6,599 nucleotides of DNA from Candidatus Nesterenkonia stercoripullorum (GCA_019114115.1 DXGD01000195.1:1-6599), one strand, 5' to 3'. Counted from the first letter of the stretch, positions 1-5,608 are shown. The notes: generated by a model not told the origin, from the letters alone. Made by a program: numbers and translations.

Positions 1-368
1 TGGAAGGCGCCGTCAGGGCCGCACACCTCTTTGGAGGACTCCCACTCGTCGTCGTCCATGGCGGCGTCGGAACCGGCGAAGTCGTATTCTCCGCCCAGGA
101 AGCCTTCGCGCCCCGACCCTGAACCGACAGATGCGTAGTTCACCTGCGCCTCAGGCGAGACGCTGGTGAAGCCGTTGGTCCACGCGGTCATCGCCGATTC
201 CTGCGATGAGGCACCGCCTCCAGCCAGCGTGCCGGATGCTGTAGACGTACCCTCGGCGCCACCGTTGCCGGACCCCCCACCGGGGTTGTTGGGCTCCCCG
301 CAGGAGACCAGTGCCAAGGAGGCCAGGGACAGCACCGCAGCAGCGCGACCGAAACCGTTAACCGACAT
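1..368 (-). CDS. pstS: Phosphate ABC transporter substrate-binding lipoprotein PstS (N-terminal part; continues beyond left edge)
   Basis: High-affinity periplasmic-type phosphate-binding protein that delivers phosphate to the PstCAB importer; in Gram-positives it is a membrane-anchored lipoprotein. Reading leftward from ATG 368-366 gives 122 residues with no stop before the edge. Residues 1-23 form a lipoprotein signal peptide ending in a lipobox LVSC (acylated Cys23). A Gly/Ser/Asn-rich linker follows (about 24-46), then the start of the mature PstS fold: the phosphate-loop region GGGASSQ (50-56), AMTAW (59-63), VNYASVGSGSGREGF (76-90) and FAGSDA (97-102), whose Asp matches the phosphate-binding Asp of E. 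coli PstS. A purine-rich AAAGAGGG (380-373) lies 4 nt before the ATG as a weak ribosome site. The PHO box at 453-474 faces this gene and implies phosphate-starvation control. pstC, pstA and pstB would be expected beyond the left edge but are not visible. Confidence 0.93.
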   Translation of the reverse strand, partial: MSVNGFGRAAAVLSLASLALVSCGEPNNPGGGSGNGGAEGTSTASGTLAGGGASSQESAMTAWTNGFTSVSPEAQVNYASVGSGSGREGFLGGEYDFAGSDAAMDDDEWESSKEVCGPDGAF

Positions 369-396
369 ATTTCCCTCTTTCGCGGATGATCGACGA

Positions 397-409
397 CGTC
401 GCAGCGACG
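397..409. repeat. Short perfect inverted repeat in the pstS leader
   Basis: CGTCGC-A-GCGACG is a perfect 6-bp inverted repeat around one central base, 29 bp upstream of the pstS start codon. As RNA it could fold as a 5-bp stem with a 3-nt loop. It could be a minor leader hairpin or protein site, but in GC-rich DNA such a short palindrome may be chance. Confidence 0.35.
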
Positions 410-430
410 CCGTGCGATAAGTCTGACCTG

Positions 431-474
431 CGAACGTGACCACTTTCCCCCATCAAGGTGAACCTGCGGTGAAC
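431..474 (-). promoter_or_regulatory. PHO box (PhoP-type direct repeats) upstream of pstS
   Basis: On the minus strand, 474-464 reads GTTCACCGCAG and 463-453 reads GTTCACCTTGA: two adjacent 11-bp direct-repeat units sharing an exact GTTCACC. This is the arrangement and consensus known for PhoP sites in Streptomyces and relatives. A third, degenerate unit GGTCACGTTCG (441-431) sits in the same 11-bp register after one skipped unit. The core is 85 bp upstream of the pstS ATG, in the correct orientation for activating it. No clear -10 hexamer could be fixed between box and gene. PhoP binding is inferred from the motif. Confidence 0.8.
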
Positions 475-564
475 TATCCACCACACTTGGCCCCCGATGA
501 GCATGAGTCAGAAAGCACACGAGAAGGGCCATCACGTCGAGAGGGATACTCTGGACGAAGGATC

Positions 565-578
565 TAGACTCGATAGTG
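565..578 (+). promoter_or_regulatory. Candidate -10 hexamer giving a leaderless mRNA for the FUSC gene
   Basis: TAGACT at 565-570 matches the actinobacterial TANNNT -10 pattern and ends 7 nt before the in-frame GTG at 578, the usual distance from a -10 to the transcription start. There is no good -35 and no well-spaced Shine-Dalgarno before either candidate start codon (AAGGA at 558-562 is 15 nt from the GTG). The proposal that the mRNA begins at or next to the GTG is inference. Confidence 0.4.
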
Positions 579-1705
579 TGTCAGTAGTACAGAGGGCGTG
601 GACGTTCCTCAGCAATCGCGGGAAGACCGGACTGCTGCGGGCGCGTGGCTCTGTCCTCTCCGCACTGCAGATGACGGTGGCCGGGGTAGGTGCCTACGCC
701 TTCGCGGAGCGTGTGCTGGGCCATCAGGGGCCGATCTTCGCGGCCGTGGCTGCCATGATCGCCCTGGGCTTCTCACGAGAGCCGCAGCTGCGCCGGGTGC
801 TTGAGATCGCCCTGGGGTGCACACTGGGGATTCTCATCGGCGACCTCACGCTCTACGTGCTGGGCACCGGTTTCCACGTCGCCTTCTTCGTAGTGTTCGT
901 CTCGGTGCTGCTGGCTCGGATTCTTGATCCTGGGCCGATGTTCGCCATGCAGATGGGATTGCAGGCGCTGCTCGTCGTCATGCTGCCAGCCCCGGAAGGC
1001 GGGCCGCTGACACGCAGTGCCGACGCCGTGGTCGGCGGGATCATAGCCCTGATCATCACCGTGCTCACGCCGAAAGATCCGCGCCGGAAACCGGCTCGCG
1101 ACCTGGAGCGCATCGCCGATGAGCTGGCCACCTCGCTGCATGAGACTGCCGCCGGGGTGCGCGACGGCGATTCCCGGCAGGCGTGGCACGCGCTGATCCG
1201 CTGCCGCAGCCTGCAGCCGAAGATCGACGAGGCAACCCACGCGACGCGCTCGGCACGCGAGCTCAGCCAATACTCCCCTACGCATCGCCGCCACCGGCAT
1301 GAGGCCCGCCGGCTCAGCGACACCGTCGAGCAGCTGGACCTCGCCGTTCGCAGTATGCGCATCGTCTCGCGCAGGACCACCTCGATGCTGGACCATGGCG
1401 CGATCGACTCCGAAGGCGCCATGGGCCTCTCCGCCGCTCTCGACGAGGTGGCCGAGGCGACGACGATGCTCTCCCAGGCCGTCGCCGATCCGGGCGCCCA
1501 GACCTCGCGGATGACCTCAGCACAGAACGCCCTCGGTGCGGCCGCCGCCAGCTTCCACCCGCAGAAGCTGGGTGCGGTGACCTTCGAGGCGGAGACGGTG
1601 GTGCTGCTGATGCGCTCGCTCGTCATCGACCTGCTGGAGGCCACCGGCCTCTCCCACGACGACGCGACGCTCTACCTTCCCGACCTGCACACCGATCACA
1701 GGTGA
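578..1705 (+). CDS. FUSC-family (fusaric acid resistance/aromatic acid exporter-like) inner membrane protein
   Basis: A 375-residue membrane protein of the FUSC type. The N-terminal half holds about six hydrophobic segments (approximately residues 26-44, 51-66, 75-96, 99-113, 121-136 and 149-164, counted from GTG 578). They include the characteristic core GFSREPQLRRVLEIALGCTLG, in which a charged loop leads into a Gly-rich helix, and the block ends at TPKDPRRKPARDLERI. The C-terminal half is soluble, Ala/Glu/Arg-rich and predicted helical, probably cytoplasmic. Family members are linked to efflux of aromatic acids or similar compounds; the substrate here is unknown. An in-frame ATG at 497 would add 27 polar residues, but that stretch has unusually low G/C at third positions, the rare codons AGA, AGG and TCT, and no ribosome site, so GTG 578 is preferred. 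It diverges from pstS and converges with argA, with only 9 bp between the stops. Confidence 0.75.
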   Translation: MSVVQRAWTFLSNRGKTGLLRARGSVLSALQMTVAGVGAYAFAERVLGHQGPIFAAVAAMIALGFSREPQLRRVLEIALGCTLGILIGDLTLYVLGTGFHVAFFVVFVSVLLARILDPGPMFAMQMGLQALLVVMLPAPEGGPLTRSADAVVGGIIALIITVLTPKDPRRKPARDLERIADELATSLHETAAGVRDGDSRQAWHALIRCRSLQPKIDEATHATRSARELSQYSPTHRRHRHEARRLSDTVEQLDLAVRSMRIVSRRTTSMLDHGAIDSEGAMGLSAALDEVAEATTMLSQAVADPGAQTSRMTSAQNALGAAAASFHPQKLGAVTFEAETVVLLMRSLVIDLLEATGLSHDDATLYLPDLHTDHR

Positions 1706-1714
1706 CGGCGGGAA

Positions 1715-2239
1715 CTACGACTCCAGCAGGCGAATCATCCGGGTGTTGCCCAGCGTATTCGGCTTGACCCGGGCGAGGTCCAGGAACTCGGCCACACCTT
1801 CATCCGGCGAGCGCAGCAGCTCGGCGTAGACCTCCGGGTCTATCGCCGACTGGTCCTCCATGACCTCGAACCCATGCCGGGTGAAGAAATCCACTTCGAA
1901 GGTCAGGCAGAAGACCTGCGCGGCACCCAGCTCCTGGGCGCGGTCCAGCAGCGCCTTCAGCAGCGCGGAGCCCACGCCCGAGCCGCGCGCCGCCGGGCTT
2001 GTCGCCAGAGTGCGAATCTCCGCAAGGTCTTCCCACATCACGTGCAAGGCCCCGAAGCCGACGAGCTCAGCGGCGGCATCCTCGGCGACTAAGAACTCCT
2101 GGATGGATTCGTAGTAGGCCACGGCTTCTTTGGCCACGAGCACGCGCTGCTCCACCAGCGGCGCGGCGAGGCGTCGGATCGCCCGGACATCAGGGGTGCG
2201 GGCTGGCCGGATGCCGAAAGACGCTGCGGGGGTCTGCAT
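1715..2239 (-). CDS. argA: Short GNAT-type amino-acid N-acetyltransferase (N-acetylglutamate synthase, ArgA-like)
   Basis: Predicted to transfer acetyl from acetyl-CoA to the amino group of glutamate, the first step of arginine biosynthesis, in the cytoplasm. The 174-residue protein is a single GNAT domain without the amino-acid-kinase domain of E. coli ArgA. It matches, as I recall it, the stand-alone actinobacterial enzyme described from M. tuberculosis (Rv2747, also about 174 residues). Visible landmarks are the N-terminal IRPARTPDVRAI (10-21), GFGALHVMWEDLAEIRTLAT (61-80), the acetyl-CoA loop RGSGVG (85-90), VFCLTFEVDFFTRHGF (109-124), and the diagnostic C-terminal block GVAEFLDLARVKPNTLGNTRM (148-168). 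It starts 20 bp after the stop of the upstream membrane-protein gene with no obvious ribosome site, so the two are probably co-transcribed. No other arg gene is in view. Exact substrate preference (glutamate or glutamine) cannot be read from sequence. Confidence 0.85.
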   Translation of the reverse strand: MQTPAASFGIRPARTPDVRAIRRLAAPLVEQRVLVAKEAVAYYESIQEFLVAEDAAAELVGFGALHVMWEDLAEIRTLATSPAARGSGVGSALLKALLDRAQELGAAQVFCLTFEVDFFTRHGFEVMEDQSAIDPEVYAELLRSPDEGVAEFLDLARVKPNTLGNTRMIRLLES

Positions 2240-2259
2240 CGTGTCAGTCTATGGGGGAC

Positions 2260-2937
2260 TCAGCCGTCACCGAGCATGAACGTCACCGGTTCGCTACGGC
2301 TGCCGTCAAGGTCCACGGTCAGCTCGTACTCCCCTGAGGGCACGTCGGCCGGCTCTGAGCAGTCCTTCGAGGAGTCGGAGAGCGGCCAGGTGAGATGGGA
2401 GCTCTCGACGTCGCCGGGTTCCAGCTCGGTCTCCAGAGTGGTCGTGTCGCCGCCGCACTGAGCAGTGGTGAAGATCTGCTGATTCGCGTGTTCCAGCGAG
2501 AACTCCTGGGCGCCAGTCCCCAAGTCGACGGTGCAATCCGAGGAGCTGGTGTTCTCCACTTCCATGATCAGCAGCGGCGCGTCCGTGCGGGAGTAGCTGT
2601 CCGCCCCCGTCGAGGCTCTCACCTCGATGTCCTCGGGTGCGCACTGACCGGTTTCCTCGGTCTGCTCATCCGGTGAGCCTGATTCGCCGGAGCCAGGCTC
2701 ACCGGAGCCTTCCCCGCCCTCGGAGCCTGTTCCAGCGCCCTCGGAGGGCTGTGAGGTAGCTTCTCCACCCTGCGAGGTGCCTGCGCCCCCGGGCTCCTCG
2801 TCCTCGAAGAGCGCATCGACTGCCAGGGACGTGAGCCACCACAGCAGCGCTGCGACGAAGATGACCAGGACGGCCAGAGTCAGCCGTCGTCGCCGGTACA
2901 CAGCGGGCGAGTGACGTCGAGTAGGCCGATCATGCAT
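2260..2937 (-). CDS. Hypothetical single-pass membrane protein with an acidic extracytoplasmic domain
   Basis: I do not recognise a named family. The 225-residue protein has a basic N-terminus (RRRR at 15-18), one hydrophobic helix at about 19-43 (signal anchor), then a Gly/Ser/Glu/Pro-rich spacer (45-97) and a C-terminal domain (98-225) that looks beta-rich: PLLIMEVENTSSSDCTVDLG, ELEPGDVESSHLTW, PSGEYELTVDL. That pattern recalls immunoglobulin-like or BsuPI-like extracellular domains, but this is only a resemblance. The outer part has four cysteines (99, 135, 161, 193), allowing two disulphides, and about 41 Asp/Glu against 4 Arg/Lys, with a single Lys in the whole protein. That skew is typical of exported proteins in salt-adapted bacteria. 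N-in, C-out topology is inferred from the charges. It heads a two-gene unit with argA and diverges from mutY. In M. tuberculosis a membrane-protein gene also lies near mutY, so this may be its positional counterpart. Confidence 0.72.
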   Translation of the reverse strand: MHDRPTRRHSPAVYRRRRLTLAVLVIFVAALLWWLTSLAVDALFEDEEPGGAGTSQGGEATSQPSEGAGTGSEGGEGSGEPGSGESGSPDEQTEETGQCAPEDIEVRASTGADSYSRTDAPLLIMEVENTSSSDCTVDLGTGAQEFSLEHANQQIFTTAQCGGDTTTLETELEPGDVESSHLTWPLSDSSKDCSEPADVPSGEYELTVDLDGSRSEPVTFMLGDG

Positions 2938-2949
2938 TACTCCAGATTA
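2938..2949 (-). promoter_or_regulatory. Candidate -10 for the hypothetical membrane protein-argA unit (leaderless)
   Basis: On the minus strand TAATCT (2949-2944) fits TANNNT and ends 6 nt before the ATG at 2937, placing the expected transcription start at or next to the start codon. No -35 at good spacing is evident; TTGGTC (2976-2971) is 21 bp away. A GGAG lies only 3 nt before the ATG, too close for a normal ribosome site. Confidence 0.4.
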
Positions 2950-3004
2950 GCCCGGCTGGAGGGTCTCCTCCGACCAACGCCACAGTCTGGATCGTGGCGG
3001 CGGG

Positions 3005-3010
3005 TACACT
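3005..3010 (+). promoter_or_regulatory. Candidate -10 hexamer of mutY
   Basis: TACACT fits TANNNT and ends 10 nt before the preferred mutY ATG at 3021, so the 5' leader would be only a few bases. No Shine-Dalgarno precedes that ATG. The divergent region between mutY and the opposite gene is only 83 bp, so both promoters must fit in it. Confidence 0.4.
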
Positions 3011-3020
3011 GCTGAACACG

Positions 3021-4001
3021 ATGTCAGCTTCATGCCACGAAACTCTCTCCGCGCTCCCCGAGGCGGCTTCGGCCCCTGTGGTCCCGGCCGTGCACACTGT
3101 TCACACGCGCGTCATCGACTGGTTCGACGAGGCTGCCCGGGATCTTCCGTGGCGCCGCCCCGAATGCACTGCCTGGGGTGTGATGGTGAGCGAAGTCATG
3201 CTGCAGCAGACCCCGGTGTCCCGGGTGCTGCCGCGGTGGGAGGAGTGGATGCGGAAGTGGCCGACTCCTCGGCTCACGGCCCAGGCGCCGACGGCGGAGA
3301 TCCTCCGGGTATGGGACAGGCTCGGCTATCCCCGCCGCGCGATGCGCCTGCAGGCTGCGGCCCAGGCGATCACCGACCGTCATGGTGGCGAGGTCCCCGG
3401 GGAAGCCGAGGCGCTGCGCGCCCTGCCTGGTGTGGGTGAGTACACCGCCGCGGCTGTGGCCTGCTTCGCCTTCGGGGAGCCGGAAGTCGTGGTGGACACG
3501 AACATCCGGCGCGTGCATGCTCGGGTGTTCGCCGGTGAGGCGCTTCCCGGGCAGAGCTACACCGCGGCGCAGCGCCGTCGTGCCGTCGAGCTCATGCCCG
3601 AGACCGGGGACGACGGCGGACGCCGGGCGTGCGCCTGGAACGCCGCGGCCATGGAGCTGGGCGCGATGATCTGCACTGCGCGCTCACCCCAGTGCGCGAT
3701 CTGCCCGGTGGCCGATCTCTGCGCGTGGAAGCTCGCCGGATCGCCCCCGGCCACCGACCGCCAGCGGACGCGCGGGCAGGCCTGGGCGGGCACCGACCGC
3801 CAGGTGCGCGGAACGATCATGGCCCTGCTGCGTGAGCACACGTCCCTGGCTGAAGCCGCGCTGTTGGAATCACCGTCTTTGCAGGGCTTCTCCGCCGAGC
3901 AGCGTCAGCGCTGCCTCGACTCGCTGACCCGTGACGGGCTGGCAGAGGCCGGCGGAGGACGTATCGGCCTGCCCGGCTCACCTGTCGGATTGCAGGACTA
4001 G
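3021..4001 (+). CDS. mutY: A/G-specific adenine DNA glycosylase MutY
   Basis: Base-excision repair enzyme that removes adenine mispaired with 8-oxoguanine, preventing G:C to T:A changes. The 326-residue protein begins the catalytic domain at about 30. It has DLPWRR (41-46), the catalytic-Glu motif SEVMLQQTP (Glu58), the helix-hairpin-helix LPGVGEYTAAA (135-145) with Tyr141 where endonuclease III has its catalytic Lys, and VVVDTNIRRV with catalytic Asp159. Its [4Fe-4S] ligands are Cys218-X6-Cys225-X2-Cys228-X5-Cys234. The roughly 90 residues after the cluster look like a small winged-helix segment (VRGTIMALLREH, LDSLTRDGLAEAGGGRIGLP), not the NUDIX-like 8-oxoG reader of E. coli MutY; actinobacterial MutYs are commonly short in this way. 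An upstream in-frame GTG (2994) would add nine residues but overlaps the likely -10, so ATG 3021 is preferred. Its end overlaps the end of radA on the other strand. Confidence 0.94.
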   Translation: MSASCHETLSALPEAASAPVVPAVHTVHTRVIDWFDEAARDLPWRRPECTAWGVMVSEVMLQQTPVSRVLPRWEEWMRKWPTPRLTAQAPTAEILRVWDRLGYPRRAMRLQAAAQAITDRHGGEVPGEAEALRALPGVGEYTAAAVACFAFGEPEVVVDTNIRRVHARVFAGEALPGQSYTAAQRRRAVELMPETGDDGGRRACAWNAAAMELGAMICTARSPQCAICPVADLCAWKLAGSPPATDRQRTRGQAWAGTDRQVRGTIMALLREHTSLAEAALLESPSLQGFSAEQRQRCLDSLTRDGLAEAGGGRIGLPGSPVGLQD

Positions 4002-5396
4002 CGCGAGCGCTTCCTGCAGCGACCCGACTTCGCGGACCGTCATGCCCTCTGGTGCGGCGTCGGCCTGTGAGCGTTGTTCGGATTCCGGCACACGCGGCAC
4101 GATCGCATGGGTGAACCCCAGACGCTGTGCCTCCTGAAGCCGCTGCCGCATCCCCGGTATCGGCCGCACCTCGCCGGCGAGCCCCACTTCCCCGAAAGCC
4201 ACGAAACGGTTCGGCAGTGGCTTCTCCAGCGCCGCTGAGGCGACGGCGAGCGCGATCGAGAGGTCCGCTGCGGGCTCGGTGATCTTCACCCCGCCCACCG
4301 TCGCGACATAGGCCTCCGACTTCATCAGCGTGACGAGCTTGGCCCGGCGCTGCAGCACTGCCAGCAGCATCGAGACCCGGGGAGAATCCAGCCCGGAGAC
4401 AGCCCGACGAGGCTGGGCGGCCGTGGATTCAGCGACGAGCGCCTGCACTTCGGCCGTGAGCGGGCGCCGCCCCTCCAAGGTGATCGTGATGCAGGTGCCG
4501 GGCACCCGCTCGGTCATCGCCGAGACGAACAGTCCGCTCGGATCGGCGAGCGAGGTCAGTCCATCCTCATTGAGGTCGAAGCAGCCGACGTCGTCCGTGG
4601 GGCCGTAGCGGTTCTTGACCGCGCGCAGCAGCCGCAGCCGCGAATGCCGGTCCCCCTCGAACTGACAGACGACGTCGACCAGGTGCTCGAGCATGCGCGG
4701 CCCCGCGATGGAGCCGTCCTTCGTGACATGCCCGACGAGGATCGTGGTCATATTGCGACGCTTCGCTGCTTCGATCATCGAGGCTGTCACCTCGCGGATC
4801 TGGGTGACGCCGCCGGCCGCGCCGTCGACCTCGGCTGAAGAGAGGGTCTGGACGGAGTCCATGATCGTCAGCTGCGGGTCGAAGCGTTCGATCTGGCCCA
4901 GAGCCTGCCCCAGATCGGATTCGGCGGCCAGGTAGAGCTTCGGTGAGATGGCATCGATCCGCTCCGCGCGCTTCTTCACTTGCGCTGCCGATTCCTCCCC
5001 GGTGAGGTAGAGGACGTTCTGCTCTGAGTGCTCCCCCGCGACGGCGGCGGCGGCCTGGAGCAGAAGAGTGGATTTCCCGACGCCGGGTTCCCCCGCCATC
5101 AGGATCACGGCCCCGGGCACGAGACCACCGCCGAGGACGCGATCCAGCTCGCCTATCGAGGTTGCGCGGAATTCGGCCTGCGACGCATCGACATCGCTGA
5201 TGGCCGTGGCGGGACGCTCGATATGGGACGCCGTCGTCGTCCTGGCGGTGACGGTGCCCTTCTCCTGGACCGAGCCCCATGCCTGACATTCGGGGCAGCG
5301 CCCGACCCACTTCACGGTCTGCCAACCGCATTCGGTGCACTCGAACGTCGCACCTTTGCTGCGGCCCTTACCTGTAGTCGCGGAACGAGAAGACAT
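3978..5396 (-). CDS. radA: DNA repair protein RadA (Sms)
   Basis: RecA-like ATPase that processes branched recombination intermediates during repair and recombination in the cytoplasm. The 472 residues show all family parts: an N-terminal C4 zinc finger (Cys20, Cys23, Cys34, Cys37 in CTECGWQTVKWVGRCPEC), Walker A GEPGVGKS (102-109), a Walker B-like strand LTIMDSVQTL (176-185), the RadA signature KNRYG (261-265, against KNRFG in E. coli), and a C-terminal Lon-like domain (about 338-470) containing ITEPAADLSIALAVASA and FGEVGLAGEVRPI. The Lon catalytic Ser is not evident, as normal for RadA, so this domain is structural. ATG 5396 gives the standard short N-terminus before the zinc finger. No Shine-Dalgarno is present. 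It diverges from ectD and overlaps mutY tail to tail by 24 bp. disA, which commonly follows radA in actinobacteria, is not next to it here. Confidence 0.97.
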   Translation of the reverse strand: MSSRSATTGKGRSKGATFECTECGWQTVKWVGRCPECQAWGSVQEKGTVTARTTTASHIERPATAISDVDASQAEFRATSIGELDRVLGGGLVPGAVILMAGEPGVGKSTLLLQAAAAVAGEHSEQNVLYLTGEESAAQVKKRAERIDAISPKLYLAAESDLGQALGQIERFDPQLTIMDSVQTLSSAEVDGAAGGVTQIREVTASMIEAAKRRNMTTILVGHVTKDGSIAGPRMLEHLVDVVCQFEGDRHSRLRLLRAVKNRYGPTDDVGCFDLNEDGLTSLADPSGLFVSAMTERVPGTCITITLEGRRPLTAEVQALVAESTAAQPRRAVSGLDSPRVSMLLAVLQRRAKLVTLMKSEAYVATVGGVKITEPAADLSIALAVASAALEKPLPNRFVAFGEVGLAGEVRPIPGMRQRLQEAQRLGFTHAIVPRVPESEQRSQADAAPEGMTVREVGSLQEALALVLQSDR

Positions 5397-5403
5397 GTCT
5401 CAT

Positions 5404-5409
5404 AGCGTA
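5404..5409 (-). promoter_or_regulatory. Candidate -10 hexamer of radA (leaderless)
   Basis: On the minus strand TACGCT (5409-5404) fits TANNNT and ends 7 nt before the radA ATG, so transcription would begin at or one base before the start codon. Directly upstream on that strand is a TCTCC/GGAGA inverted repeat (5410-5423), which would sit in the -10/-35 spacer. No convincing -35 hexamer is visible. Confidence 0.4.
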
Positions 5410-5430
5410 TCTCCAGCCGGAGACTCACTG

Positions 5431-5514
5431 GGCTGTCGGCCAGGCGGTGACGGACAGATGGGACCAGGCAGACGGTGTTAGCCAGGCCGTGTTAGCCAGG
5501 CGGTGTCAGCCGGC
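5431..5514. repeat. 14-bp tandem repeat array between radA and ectD
   Basis: Three clear units lie end to end: CGGTGTTAGCCAGG (5473-5486), CCGTGTTAGCCAGG (5487-5500) and CGGTGTCAGCCGGC (5501-5514). In the same 14-bp register, three more degenerate units precede them: 5431-5444 (10 of 14 matching the first clear unit), 5445-5458 (9 of 14) and 5459-5472 (7 of 14). It lies in the non-coding region upstream of both divergent genes. It could be a multi-site operator or simply slippage-derived sequence. Confidence 0.7.
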
Positions 5515-5527
5515 CCATGGTGGGCCG
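5511..5527. repeat. Perfect 7-bp inverted repeat upstream of ectD
   Basis: CGGCCCA-TGG-TGGGCCG is a perfect dyad with a 3-bp centre, overlapping the last unit of the 14-bp array. It may be a regulator operator or a GC-rich hairpin. It lacks a trailing T run and is far from any gene end, so a terminator role is unlikely. Confidence 0.55.
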
Positions 5528-5568
5528 ACGCGAACCATACCAGGCCAGTTCAGCACACGGTAGGGTTC

Positions 5569-5598
5569 CGGGACGCCATCGCAGTCCCGTGTTCCCGG
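5569..5598. repeat. Alternative small hairpins in the ectD upstream region
   Basis: CGGGAC (5569-5574) can pair with GTCCCG (5584-5589), while the overlapping CCGGGA (5568-5573) can instead pair with TCCCGG (5593-5598), so the two pairings exclude each other. They lie just upstream of the candidate ectD -10, so they are probably outside the transcript unless a promoter lies further upstream. Confidence 0.3.
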
Positions 5599-5599
5599 C

Positions 5600-5608
5600 T
5601 GTTAGTCT
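5600..5608 (+). promoter_or_regulatory. Candidate extended -10 promoter of ectD
   Basis: TGTTAGTCT combines a TGN extension with a TANNNT hexamer (TAGTCT, 5603-5608). It would start transcription near 5615 and leave a leader of about 44 nt carrying the ectD ribosome site. TAGGGT (5561-5566) is an alternative -10. No matching -35 was found for either. Confidence 0.3.

Noticed and set aside
261..265. KNRYG in RadA (residues 261-265 of the protein) as a defective signature
   Set aside because: Phe to Tyr is conservative and, to my recollection, common in actinobacterial RadA; the Walker motifs and zinc finger are intact, so no loss of function is implied.
166..420. 84-codon plus-strand open frame at the left end
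   Set aside because: Opposite the PstS signal peptide and linker; Pro/Ala/Asp-rich composition is the reverse complement of the Gly-rich linker.
853..1644. 263-codon open frame on the minus strand inside the FUSC gene
   Set aside because: Ser/Arg-rich translation with no domain, wholly opposite a well-supported membrane-protein gene.
4567..5340. 257-codon alternative frame inside radA on the same strand
   Set aside because: A frame-shadow of radA: Arg/Gly-rich, without motifs, while the radA frame is intact from zinc finger to C-terminus.
5431..5527. CRISPR array
   Set aside because: The 14-bp units abut directly with no spacers and are too short; this is a tandem repeat.
5511..5598. Rho-independent terminator
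   Set aside because: The inverted repeats have no T run on either strand and lie upstream of starts, not after gene ends.
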